From Bacteroidales bacterium (GTDB lineage Bacteria > Bacteroidota > Bacteroidia > Bacteroidales > UBA932): a DNA stretch of 51,692 bases. The stretch lies in assembly GCA_024694675.1 (NCBI GenBank), contig JAILJO010000005.1:1-51692 (forward strand), written 5' to 3'. Every line of letters starts with the position of its first letter. The stretch's first letter is position 1. A program made the position numbers and the translations under genes. This document shows, one piece after another, positions 38,917 to 48,349 of this stretch. A model generated the notes under the pieces. That model saw only the letters and a list, made by a program, of their open reading frames with translations. It made no database searches and was not told where the DNA came from.

Positions 38917-41900
38917 TTAGAATTTGAGATCGATACCCAGAACTACAGACATAGGCACCGGATAATTGCTAGAATACAAGCCGGCGTGGTGGTATGTGTC
39001 GGAATCCATACCTACCTCAGGGTCCATGCCGGAGAAGCGGGAGAGGGTGAGAACGTTGTCCGCCGAGATATAAACGCGTGCATCGCTCATGCCATACTTC
39101 TGGAAAAGTTTCGCAGGTAAGTTGTAAGCGAGTGTGACATTTCTCATACGGAAGAAACTGCCATCTTCCAGGTAACGTGAAGAAGCCTTGTTGGAGCCAT
39201 CGTTGCGGGCGAGTTTGGGCTCCGGGTGTGTGGCTTTTGCCCAGGTGCTCTCATCATTCGGATCCCATCTTACCCAGCCAAGTCCATTATTAAGGGACAT
39301 CTGGTTGAGGTTGGTGTAGGTGCCGTCTGCATCCATGGTTTCACGGGTCTTGTTGTAAATCTTGTTACCCACCATGAAACTGCCGGTCATGTTGAGAGTA
39401 AAGCTCTTCCAGTGCATGCCCATGTTGAGACCGCCGCTGAACAGAGGGGAAGCGCTTCCCACAATCTCCCAAGTGGCGTCGGAGTAATTGTTGGTGGAAC
39501 CGGTCTTTTCATAACCGATGACATGTCCGTTCTCGTCCTTGATTTCCTTGGCCACCTCCCAGGTGGGAAGGCCATGGCGGACCTCAACCATCTCATAATC
39601 TTCGTTCTCTTCCAGCACGGGATCTGTAGTGGTGACGCCTTCCCATTTGGGCATGTACCATGAATAGACGTCTTGACCCACGCGTAGAATCTGTGAAACT
39701 TCGCTCTTGCTCATAACCATGTCGTCACCGTTCGGGAGTTCAAGCACGGTATTCTTGTTGAAACCGATGTTGATTCCGAAAGTGATTCCGAAGTCTTTCT
39801 TATTAACGATTGCGCCGTCTGCTGCAAGTTCCACACCCATGTTGCGGACCTTACCGATGTTTTCGAACCTTCCGAAGAAACCTGATGAAGGGGATTTGGG
39901 CGCTTCAAGGAGAATCTTGTCGTTAATGGTATGATAGAGGTCCATAGTGAGATTCCAATTGTTCTCAAGAGTAGCGTCAACACCAAGGCTGGCCATGTAT
40001 GATTCTTCCCAGCCAAGTTCAAAGTTGGCCTGGCGCTGAAGGACCGCGGCACTGTTGCCGTTGTACTTGGCGCTCAGTGAGAAGGTGTCCTGATACTGGA
40101 AAGCAGGAATATTGTCGTTACCGGTCTTACCATATCCGCCGCGGACTTTGAGGAAGGTGACGTTGGGCATTTCCTTCATGAAATCTTCCTTGGAGGCGAT
40201 CCAGGCAGCGGAGAATCCGGGGAACCATCCACCGCGGTTGTTGGGACCGAACTTGTAGCTCTCATCGTAACGGAGGGAAGCGGTGGCCACATATTTGCCG
40301 AGGTAAGAGTACTGAGCCTGGCTTAATACAGCCCAGCTGCGTGTGTTATAGTCAGCACCTGTGACTGTACTGATGTCAACGCAATTGGAGAGTGAACGCT
40401 GGCCTTCCGGGAAGTTGGCGCCTGCAGCACCCATACTGCGAACATAACCTTCACCATATTCCCAGCCTACAATAGCGTTAACGTCGTGGTCTCCAAAGGT
40501 CTTGTAGAACTTGGCAAGGTTTGTGGTGCCCCAGCCGGTATATTCGCTGTTGCTGTTGTCAAGTTCACCCTTCTTCCCTTGTCCATCATACGTGCGGCGA
40601 TCTACCATTGACTCCCAGATTGACCAGGAAGTGTCATAACGATTGATGGAAGTGAGGGTGAACCAGTCGGTAACGTTCCATGCCAGCTGCAGGTCTCCGG
40701 TCAGGCTTTCGCCGTGTCCCTTGGAATAGTTATACTGCTCACTGTGAAGGACATTGGACGGGTTCTGTGTATACCATTTGAGTCCCATGCCCTCAGGGCC
40801 CAGGCCGTTGAGGCCATAGTCGCTACGGGGAGCCTTATCTGTGGTAATGTAGATATACTCATTTGACCAGGACCCGTCTTCGTTAATCTTATAGGGGATA
40901 TCCCAAGGCATTGCGTAATAGGAGTACTCCAACAAACGCCAGGAAGAGGTGCCCTGGTCGTATGACTTGGAATAGTTGACACGCAGGCTCATGGTAAGCC
41001 TGTCAGTGATAGGAGCAGACAGGTTGAGGCGTGCAGAATTACGCTTGTAATTGGTGTTGATGAGAGTACCTTTCTCATTGTAGTGATCCATGCTCACGTA
41101 GTAGTTGACCTTGCCGGCCTTGCCTGATACGGAGGCATAGTAATTCTGGACATTTCCAAGCTTGAAGCAATTGTTCATCCAGTCGAAATAATTATCCAGA
41201 AGGTATTCAGGATACATATCTTCACCAACCACATCGGAGAACATGCCTCTTTCAAACCAGTACATCTCCTTGGTGGTCATTGGATGGAAGTGTCCCGTAA
41301 GGGCCTTCTTAATACCGCCGCTGCCTTTGAATTCAACCGTGGTCTTGTCCTGATTGCCGTTCTTGGTGGTAACGACAATGACACCGCCTGATGCGGCTGC
41401 ACCGTAAAGTGCTGTTGCTGAAGCATCCTTAAGGACGGTGAGGGTTTCGATATCGTTGGGGTTGAAGCTGCCGCCGGCAACACCGTCCACAACGTAAAGA
41501 GGACCGGCGCCTGCGGTGATGGAACCGGTACCGCGGATACGGATATCGGCATTTGCACCAGGCTGGCCGGAGGAGTTCATGACCACGACACCGGCTACTT
41601 TACCCTGAAGCATGTTGCCGACGTCCTGGCTGGCCACGTCACGAAGCTTTTCGCCACTCATGGAGACCACAGAGCTGGAGAGTTCGGCTTTTTTCTGGGT
41701 TGTGTAACCAAGAACGACAACCTCATCCAGAGCCTGGGAGTCGGGGCTAAGGGAAACGTTGATGGTTGTGCGGCCATCAATGGATTCCGTCACGCTGACA
41801 TAACCCAGTGAAGAGAAGGTTAAAGTGGCATTCTTGGGTGCCTGGATAACGTAGTTGCCTTCGTAATCGGTAATGGTACCGCTACCGTCGGGGAGCAAAA

Positions 41901-42036
41901 CGCCCGCGCCGATGAGCGGTTGGCCGTCGGAGGCATCCAGGACCTGGCCAGAGATAGTAATTTTCTGGGCGGATGCAGGAATTGCAATCAAAGTGGCTGC
42001 AAATACTGCAAGCAGGCAGGAATAGATTTTTCTCAT
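38917..42036 (-). CDS. SusC/RagA-family TonB-dependent outer membrane transporter
   Basis: ITISGQVLDASDGQPLIGAGVLLPDG; plug region PGANADIRIRGTGSITAGAGPLYVVDGV; VLKDASATALYGAAASGGVIVVTTK. Confidence 0.97.
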   Translation of the reverse strand: MRKIYSCLLAVFAATLIAIPASAQKITISGQVLDASDGQPLIGAGVLLPDGSGTITDYEGNYVIQAPKNATLTFSSLGYVSVTESIDGRTTINVSLSPDSQALDEVVVLGYTTQKKAELSSSVVSMSGEKLRDVASQDVGNMLQGKVAGVVVMNSSGQPGANADIRIRGTGSITAGAGPLYVVDGVAGGSFNPNDIETLTVLKDASATALYGAAASGGVIVVTTKNGNQDKTTVEFKGSGGIKKALTGHFHPMTTKEMYWFERGMFSDVVGEDMYPEYLLDNYFDWMNNCFKLGNVQNYYASVSGKAGKVNYYVSMDHYNEKGTLINTNYKRNSARLNLSAPITDRLTMSLRVNYSKSYDQGTSSWRLLEYSYYAMPWDIPYKINEDGSWSNEYIYITTDKAPRSDYGLNGLGPEGMGLKWYTQNPSNVLHSEQYNYSKGHGESLTGDLQLAWNVTDWFTLTSINRYDTSWSIWESMVDRRTYDGQGKKGELDNSNSEYTGWGTTNLAKFYKTFGDHDVNAIVGWEYGEGYVRSMGAAGANFPEGQRSLSNCVDISTVTGADYNTRSWAVLSQAQYSYLGKYVATASLRYDESYKFGPNNRGGWFPGFSAAWIASKEDFMKEMPNVTFLKVRGGYGKTGNDNIPAFQYQDTFSLSAKYNGNSAAVLQRQANFELGWEESYMASLGVDATLENNWNLTMDLYHTINDKILLEAPKSPSSGFFGRFENIGKVRNMGVELAADGAIVNKKDFGITFGINIGFNKNTVLELPNGDDMVMSKSEVSQILRVGQDVYSWYMPKWEGVTTTDPVLEENEDYEMVEVRHGLPTWEVAKEIKDENGHVIGYEKTGSTNNYSDATWEIVGSASPLFSGGLNMGMHWKSFTLNMTGSFMVGNKIYNKTRETMDADGTYTNLNQMSLNNGLGWVRWDPNDESTWAKATHPEPKLARNDGSNKASSRYLEDGSFFRMRNVTLAYNLPAKLFQKYGMSDARVYISADNVLTLSRFSGMDPEVGMDSDTYHHAGLYSSNYPVPMSVVLGIDLKF

Positions 42037-42097
42037 GGTTAGACCAATTGGTTATTTATAAAAAGATGCAATAATAATAAGATTCGTTTCAATAAGA

Positions 42098-43324
42098 TTA
42101 TAGCAAATCATTAAGTCCTATGAGGTTGAATGCGCGGAAGTACTTGTCCATATCCCTTTCAATGCGGCCAAGGACAATCTCCTCTGCGTCCACGCCAAGG
42201 CGCTGGAGGTTTGCGTAAAGGGTTCCGCGTGCTGCAAGCGGTTTGGGCTGCTGCCATATGTAGCGGCAGCAGGTGGCTACAATCCAATCCTGACGTTCCG
42301 GGGTGAGCTCATACAGATCCTTGCCCTTTTCGTCCTCGTGGAGCCATTTTTCCCAGCGGTGGCTTTCGTGAACAGCCTCCAGAAGGGTGTCTTTCATATT
42401 TGAAGGAACGGCGATGTGTCCTTCTGCATAGTGCTTCTTTTCAAGCTGCTCCAGCTCACAGAGTGCGCGGTATTCGCCGATTGTGAATTCAGGGCCTACG
42501 TTGGCTGCACCCATGCCGCAGAGAGGATACTCCTCAGGGTTGGCGACATCGTCTGTGTAATGACCTTTAATGTAGCTGCCAAGAGGACGTACCTTGGAGG
42601 TGAGTTTCTTGGCGACGGAACCGTCGAATATCGTAGTATCCAGGTCTGTGCCCACTTTACCCACGATGAAGCAAGGCCAGACATCTTCCAGACCAACACT
42701 CTTCAGTCCTGCTTTCAGGTCACTGATGAAAGTGTCGAATGTGGTTTCGTCTGCAAGGCCGCCGTGGACCTCTTCCGTGCCCACCTCATAGGAGATGGCG
42801 GGAAGGCCGTGGGCTTTTCGGAACTTTTCCGTGTGCTCGATGAGTTCTACGGTGCGTTTTGCTACCAGGTGAATGTCGATGATCTCTCCCTTGGGGACGT
42901 TGATGTCTACGGTGGGGTCGACATGGATAAGGTCATATCCGGCCAGGACTGCGGCCTCGAAGGATTTCTTCACGCCATCCATGGCGTCCTTAACGGACCA
43001 TTTCTCCGTCCTCTGCTTGTCCTTGAGCCAGGGACCGCCGTGGTCTATGGCAATGATGACGGGGCCGGTGAAGTTGACCCTTTCCGTTTCAAAACGGACC
43101 AGGCGGCAGAACTGCTCCTGGGTCATGCCGGTATAACCGCCGTCGCAGTCAACCTGGTTGAGGGTGGCTGCGAAATAGATGGGGGCGTTGTTGCGCTTTG
43201 CTGCGCGAAGGGATGCACGGATGACGGTAGGGGAGTTGGGGCATGCCGCGAAAATGGTGCGGGGAATGCCTGTCTCTTTCTGAAGTTGGTCAATGCGGTG
43301 AAGCAGTTGTTCTGTCTTTGCCAT
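42098..43324 (-). CDS. D-tagatose-bisphosphate aldolase subunit (GatZ/KbaZ)-like protein
   Basis: FAATLNQVDCDGGYTGMTQEQF, VIIAIDHGGPWLKDKQ, IHVDPTVD, YEVGTEEVHGG. Confidence 0.88.
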   Translation of the reverse strand: MAKTEQLLHRIDQLQKETGIPRTIFAACPNSPTVIRASLRAAKRNNAPIYFAATLNQVDCDGGYTGMTQEQFCRLVRFETERVNFTGPVIIAIDHGGPWLKDKQRTEKWSVKDAMDGVKKSFEAAVLAGYDLIHVDPTVDINVPKGEIIDIHLVAKRTVELIEHTEKFRKAHGLPAISYEVGTEEVHGGLADETTFDTFISDLKAGLKSVGLEDVWPCFIVGKVGTDLDTTIFDGSVAKKLTSKVRPLGSYIKGHYTDDVANPEEYPLCGMGAANVGPEFTIGEYRALCELEQLEKKHYAEGHIAVPSNMKDTLLEAVHESHRWEKWLHEDEKGKDLYELTPERQDWIVATCCRYIWQQPKPLAARGTLYANLQRLGVDAEEIVLGRIERDMDKYFRAFNLIGLNDLL

Positions 43325-43329
43325 AATAA

Positions 43330-44445
43330 TTAATATAAGGTTACGCCCTCTACCACGCGGGAAATGTTTCCGCTCACGGAAGGGCTGTCCGGGCAGAGCC
43401 CGCGTTCAATCGATTTGAAGCATCCCAGCATCTGGCCTACGAATACGTATGAAACGCAGCCGTAGCATACGGGAAGCTCGAGAGGAAGGCCAATCTCTAT
43501 GCAGAGGTTGTAGCAGGAAGGGTCGATGTCCGGCTTGCTGAAGCAGACAATAACTGAAGCCTTCACGTTGTTGTTGGATTTTACCTGCTTGATGAGGTCC
43601 TTCTCATAGCGCTGGACGTCCGGGTTGGGGGAGACCAGATATACCATGAGGGACTGCGGGTTCACCAGGGCTTTGGGGCCGTGGCGGAAACCAAGGAAGG
43701 AATCGTATGCGCACATGACCTCTCCGTCCGTGAGTTCCTGGAGTTTGAGGCGGCATTCCTCAGCAACGCCCTTCATGGGGCCGGAGCCAAGGAATATGGC
43801 GCGCTTGAAATCAAGGTTGGCTATACCCTTGATGGCTTCTTCATACTTATCCATGGCTGCCTTAACCTTTGAGGCAAGGAGTTCGATATGGACCTTCTGA
43901 TCCTCAATCTTGTCTATGTTGGCAATGAGAGAGCATGCCAGAAGCATGGTAGAGTAGCTGCTGGTCATGGCAAGGGAGACGTCGTTGGTCTCCGGAGGAA
44001 GCAGGACCGTAAGTATGTTGGAGGCCTTGGTGAGGGCCATCTCTCCTTCTGCGTTGCAGGTGATGAAAATGTGGGCTATGCTGCCGGCGGTCTTGTTGAC
44101 TGCCTTTACGGCGCCCAGGCTTTCCGGTGAATTGCCGGAACGGCCGAAGGAAACAAGGAGGACCTTGCTGTCCTTGTTGAAATACATGTACGGAGTTGTG
44201 ATGATATCCGTAGTTGCAATGGCTTTGGCACCCCTGAAAGGAGTGTCGTGAAGAGCTGTCTGAAGGGCGTCGCCAATGTATGCCGATGTGCCGGCGCCGG
44301 TGAGAACAATCTCATACCCAAGTGCAAGCCACTTGTCCGTGAAACTCTTAATCTCCTCTTTGCGGGATGCAATAATCTGATACGCTTCAAGCCAGACACG
44401 GGGTTGCTGCTTGATTTCCCTGTAGGTATGTAGGTCTGTTAACAT
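43330..44445 (-). CDS. AgaS-like SIS-domain sugar isomerase/deaminase
   Basis: EIVLTGAGTSAYIGDAL, LLVSFGRSGNSPESLGAV, GSGPMKGVAEECRLKLQELTDGEV. Confidence 0.9.
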   Translation of the reverse strand: MLTDLHTYREIKQQPRVWLEAYQIIASRKEEIKSFTDKWLALGYEIVLTGAGTSAYIGDALQTALHDTPFRGAKAIATTDIITTPYMYFNKDSKVLLVSFGRSGNSPESLGAVKAVNKTAGSIAHIFITCNAEGEMALTKASNILTVLLPPETNDVSLAMTSSYSTMLLACSLIANIDKIEDQKVHIELLASKVKAAMDKYEEAIKGIANLDFKRAIFLGSGPMKGVAEECRLKLQELTDGEVMCAYDSFLGFRHGPKALVNPQSLMVYLVSPNPDVQRYEKDLIKQVKSNNNVKASVIVCFSKPDIDPSCYNLCIEIGLPLELPVCYGCVSYVFVGQMLGCFKSIERGLCPDSPSVSGNISRVVEGVTLY

Positions 44446-44470
44446 TTAGTTTTTGTGTTTTAATAACATG

Positions 44471-44515
44471 CAAAAATAAAAAAATGGAGCCTAAAATGTT
44501 TCGATTCAGGCTCCA
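44471..44515 (-). terminator. Intrinsic terminator after the deoR gene, abutting the candidate agaS promoter
   Basis: Minus strand TGGAGCCT-N15-AGGCTCCA then TTTTTTTATTTTTG. TATTTTTG (44471-44478) also matches a -7 box. Confidence 0.65.
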
Positions 44516-44625
44516 AATTTATTCCGCCTCTTCCAATTCGCCCTGAAATGCGTTTGTAAATATCTTATTATCAGTTGATTGTTTTAAAAATGAAAACATT
44601 TCAAGGGGTTTCGAATCTGGAAGGG

Positions 44626-45417
44626 TTACGCACCTACCAGTTCCACATTGATTTTCAGGGACTTCAACTGGCTTTTGATGCTTGCAGGAAGGTGGATGTC
44701 CGTGATTACAGTGTTGATTTTGTCTGCCGATGTAATATATGCAAATGCACGCTTGTTAACCTTGGAAGAATCGAACACCGCAATGACCTCGCGGGCTCTG
44801 GAAATCATGACCTGATTGGTGCTGGCTTCCTCCACGCTGGGGGTTGAAAGACCGGCGTCCACGCTGAAGGAATCTACGCCCAGGAAGAGCTTGTCACAGT
44901 AGAACAGCTTGAGGTTTGATTCCGCAAGCGGTCCCACTGTGGAATTGCTTGATTCACGCACAGTTCCGCCAAGGAGAATCACCTTGAATCTCTTGTATTT
45001 CAGGGCCTCCTGCATGGCGTTCACGGAGTTTGTGATAATGGTGAGATCCTGGAATGCGTCAAGGTTACGTGCAACCTCAAGAGCGGTTGTTCCGGAGTCT
45101 ATGAGGATGGTGTCACCCTCGTTGATATGGGCGGCTGCGGCACGGCCTATGGCCTGCTTCTCGCGGGAGTTTACAAGGCTCTTGAAATTGATGTTCCTCT
45201 CTTCGGATTCATCCTTGTTTGCCTTGACGCTCATTATGGCCCCGCCATGTACGCGGACCAGAAGTTTTCTTTCTTTAAGGATCTTCAGGTCTTTTCTGAT
45301 TGTAACTTCCGAAACTCCAAACTGTTTGCTTAGCTGGGAGACGTTGACGGATGAGTCTTCGCGTACTTTCTGAAGAATGGCAGAGCGGCGCCCTTGGGCG
45401 GAATCGTAAATATTCAT
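44626..45417 (-). CDS. DeoR-family transcriptional regulator
   Basis: N-terminal VNVSQLSKQFGVSEVTIRKDLKILKERKLLVRVHGGA; DeoR sensor motif DTILIDSGTTALEVARNL. Confidence 0.93.
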   Translation of the reverse strand: MNIYDSAQGRRSAILQKVREDSSVNVSQLSKQFGVSEVTIRKDLKILKERKLLVRVHGGAIMSVKANKDESEERNINFKSLVNSREKQAIGRAAAAHINEGDTILIDSGTTALEVARNLDAFQDLTIITNSVNAMQEALKYKRFKVILLGGTVRESSNSTVGPLAESNLKLFYCDKLFLGVDSFSVDAGLSTPSVEEASTNQVMISRAREVIAVFDSSKVNKRAFAYITSADKINTVITDIHLPASIKSQLKSLKINVELVGA

Positions 45418-45433
45418 GTGGTTTCAGTTTATG

Positions 45434-45464
45434 TTGCAAATATAGAAATAATTTCAAATGAAAC
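45434..45464 (-). promoter_or_regulatory. Consensus Bacteroidales promoter for deoR with overlapping palindrome
   Basis: Minus strand TTTG-N19-TATATTTG; the spacer contains TTTCATTTGAAA. Confidence 0.55.
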
Positions 45465-45555
45465 AAAACAAAACGTTTTTTTGTGGTAAAATGGTATATA
45501 TATACTGAGGAATCGAAATATTTTTCACATATTCGCTAAATAAAAACCAATAACC

Positions 45556-46509
45556 ATGAAACAGTATGACATTGCCGCAATAGGCGAACTCAACGTAGAC
45601 ATAATCCTGAACCAGATAGAGTCGGAGCCGGAGATAGGAAAAGAGAAGTTTGCAAAGCAAATGACTGTGACCCTTGGCAGCAGCACTGCCATTTTTGCCG
45701 CGAACGCAGCGGCTCTTGGCAGTAAAGTCTGTTTCGTGGGAATGGTAGGAAAGGACTCTTTCGGGGATCTTGTCCGCACTTCCCTTGAGGCAAAAGGCGT
45801 TGATACGAAATATCTTATCATAGGTGAAACGCCAACGGGTGCCACCATCTGCATGAGCTATGGAGAGGACCGCGCCAACCTTACATACCAGGGCGCTATG
45901 GACGTGATGGGCTTCGACGATATAGATAAAACCGTTTTCGACAACGCCAAACACATTCACCTGTCCTCGCTTTTCATGCAGAGCGGCCTCCTCAGGGACA
46001 TAGACAAGATTCTTGATCTTGCCAAATCGAAAGGCGTAACCGTTTCGCTTGATACCCAGTGGGACCCCATGGAAACATGGAAACTGGACTACAAGCGCGT
46101 CCTTCCCAAGATTACCGTTTTCATGCCCAATGAGAAAGAACTCATGGCCCTCACCCATAAGGACAATCTTGAAAGCGCCATTCAGGAGGTCCTCCCTCAC
46201 CTTGGCAACGCCATGCTGGTAAAATGCGGCTCTGACGGCTCCATCCTGGTGCGTAAAGACGGTTCCAGGGTTGTTCTGCCTGCGTTCTTGAATAAGGATG
46301 TAGTAGACTGCATAGGCGCAGGAGACAGTTTCAACTCCGGTTTCATCAGCGCCTTCGTAAAGGGCCTTTCGCTGGAAGACTGCCAGATAACCGGCAACCT
46401 CACCGGCGCCGTAAATACCACAGCATCCGGCGGCACGGGCGCATTTGTGTCCCTTGAACACGTTAGGGAAATCTGCCGCACAAAATTCGGAAAGGAAATC
46501 AAACTCTAA
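45556..46509 (+). CDS. PfkB-family carbohydrate kinase
   Basis: MKQYDIAAIGELNVDIILNQ...VTLGSSTAIFAANAAALG...DVVDCIGAGDSFNSGFISA. Confidence 0.93.
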   Translation: MKQYDIAAIGELNVDIILNQIESEPEIGKEKFAKQMTVTLGSSTAIFAANAAALGSKVCFVGMVGKDSFGDLVRTSLEAKGVDTKYLIIGETPTGATICMSYGEDRANLTYQGAMDVMGFDDIDKTVFDNAKHIHLSSLFMQSGLLRDIDKILDLAKSKGVTVSLDTQWDPMETWKLDYKRVLPKITVFMPNEKELMALTHKDNLESAIQEVLPHLGNAMLVKCGSDGSILVRKDGSRVVLPAFLNKDVVDCIGAGDSFNSGFISAFVKGLSLEDCQITGNLTGAVNTTASGGTGAFVSLEHVREICRTKFGKEIKL

Positions 46510-46513
46510 TAAT

Positions 46514-48334
46514 ATGAAAAGACTCTTCCCAGCAGCCTTATTGCTCCTTGCTGCTATTTCATGCTGCAAGGCCCCTGCCGGAGACCGCCTTCTCCTTGAC
46601 AATAAAGAGGTCAAAGGCATAGAGGTAGTGGAAAACTGCATCGCCCCGGAAGGAATCCCCGGCATGACTGTCCGTGAGATTGCCTTTGTGAACAAATCCG
46701 GCAAAGCAGTCAAGGTCAATGCCGCAGAGTCTTCATTCATAAGCGTAGAAGGTCCGGAAGTCTGGACCTTCCAGCCCAGTTCTACCGCCTGGCGCAAAGA
46801 CTGGGCATTCCCTGTAGAGAAGGGCTTTTACCAGCGCAACTACCTTGGCATGAACGATCCGGATTACGGCGGCGGCATCCCCATGGTAACGCTTTGGACA
46901 AAGGATGCCAATCTTAGCGTCGGCATCGCGGAAGACCGTCTCAAACTGGTTTCCATGCCCGTAAAGCGCAAGGGCAACATCACTACCGCCTGCATTAGGG
47001 AAGATTACGATACTCCCGTGGAACTGCAGCCGGGAGACACTCTCCGCGTATGCCGCCAGTTCATCCTGGAAAGCACCGGAGACTTCTTCAATCCCCTCAG
47101 AACCTTCTCGCAGTATATGGCAGAGACCTTCTGCTGGAAGGCCCCGGTTTCCCCGGAAAGCGCATATGAGAGCGTCTGGTGCGCCTGGGGTTATGAGCGC
47201 CAGTTTACTGTGGACGAGGTGATCGGCACCCTCCCCAAGGTTGTGGAACTGGGATTCAAATGGGTGGACGTGGACGATGGCTACCAGATCTGCGAAGGGG
47301 ACTGGACCGCGAACCCCCGCATAGGCCCGGACGGTATGAGGCGCATGACTGACGCCATCCACGCCGCCGGTATGAAAGTGAAACTCTGGTGGGCGCCCCT
47401 TGCCGCAGATCCGGAGAGTTCCCTTGCAAAAGAGCACCCTGAGATGCTCCTGGTCCAGAAAGACGGTTCCCACGAGGACATCACCTGGTGGGACAGCTGG
47501 TACCTTTCACCTGTGAATCCGTACACCCAGGCATATACGCGGGATTTGGTTGACATGTTCATCAAGGACTGGAACTTCGACGGTTTCAAACTTGACGGAC
47601 AGCACCTTAACCTATGCTCCCCGGATTACAATCCTGCCAGCGGACTGGACAGACCTGAAGAAGCACCTGAACGTATGCCGGAATTCTTCAAGGACCTGTA
47701 CGACAGGGCTCAGGCGGACAAGCCGGGCGCCATCGTCCAGATATGTCCCTGCGGAGATGCTTTCAATTTCTTCAACGTCCCGTACGTGAACCAGGTGGTG
47801 GCATCGGACCCCACTTCCAGCGCCCAGATAAGGATGAAGCGCAGGGCCTTCGCCGCCATGGCTCCGGAACTTGCGTTCTATGCAGACCACGTTGAACTCA
47901 GCGACGGCGGCCTCGACTTTCCTTCGCAGATTGGCGTGGGCGGAATAATCGGCACCAAATTCACCTGGCCGGAGCCTAATCCTCACGCAACGGAGAATGG
48001 CGGAAGCCTGCTCACCCCGGAGAAGGAAGCTCTGCTCCGCAAATGGGTCCCTATCTATAATGAAAAAATGCTCTCCCGCGGAGAGTACCTGAACCTGTAC
48101 GATTATGGCTTTGACAAGCCTGAGGCCCATGTAATCAGCAAGGACGGCGCCATGTATTACGCCTTCTATGCAGAAAAATGGGACGGCGCTCCCATAGAGC
48201 TCCGCGGCCTTGAAGCCCGTGAGTATACGGTCACAGAGTACACTGCAGATGAGCCCCGCTCATATACCATTGACGGTTCCAATCCCGTCATCACCCCTGT
48301 ATTTAAAGGCAATTACCTCATTGAAGTCAAATAA
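46514..48334 (+). CDS. GH36-like alpha-galactosidase/alpha-N-acetylgalactosaminidase lipoprotein
   Basis: Lipobox AAISCCKAP; WVDVDDGYQICEGDW, MKVKLWWAPLAADP, WNFDGFKLDGQHLN. Start at 46514. Confidence 0.82.
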   Translation: MKRLFPAALLLLAAISCCKAPAGDRLLLDNKEVKGIEVVENCIAPEGIPGMTVREIAFVNKSGKAVKVNAAESSFISVEGPEVWTFQPSSTAWRKDWAFPVEKGFYQRNYLGMNDPDYGGGIPMVTLWTKDANLSVGIAEDRLKLVSMPVKRKGNITTACIREDYDTPVELQPGDTLRVCRQFILESTGDFFNPLRTFSQYMAETFCWKAPVSPESAYESVWCAWGYERQFTVDEVIGTLPKVVELGFKWVDVDDGYQICEGDWTANPRIGPDGMRRMTDAIHAAGMKVKLWWAPLAADPESSLAKEHPEMLLVQKDGSHEDITWWDSWYLSPVNPYTQAYTRDLVDMFIKDWNFDGFKLDGQHLNLCSPDYNPASGLDRPEEAPERMPEFFKDLYDRAQADKPGAIVQICPCGDAFNFFNVPYVNQVVASDPTSSAQIRMKRRAFAAMAPELAFYADHVELSDGGLDFPSQIGVGGIIGTKFTWPEPNPHATENGGSLLTPEKEALLRKWVPIYNEKMLSRGEYLNLYDYGFDKPEAHVISKDGAMYYAFYAEKWDGAPIELRGLEAREYTVTEYTADEPRSYTIDGSNPVITPVFKGNYLIEVK

Positions 48335-48349
48335 TTTAACACTTATACT

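Noticed and set aside
42416-43333. 305-aa plus-strand ORF
   Set aside because: Antisense shadow of the KbaZ-like gene, which has clear family motifs.
45454-46797. 447-aa minus-strand ORF
   Set aside because: Fully antisense to the pfkB gene and the start of the GH36-like gene; composition looks like a shadow ORF and no family motif is visible.
46733-47473. 246-aa minus-strand ORF
   Set aside because: Antisense shadow of the GH36-like gene.
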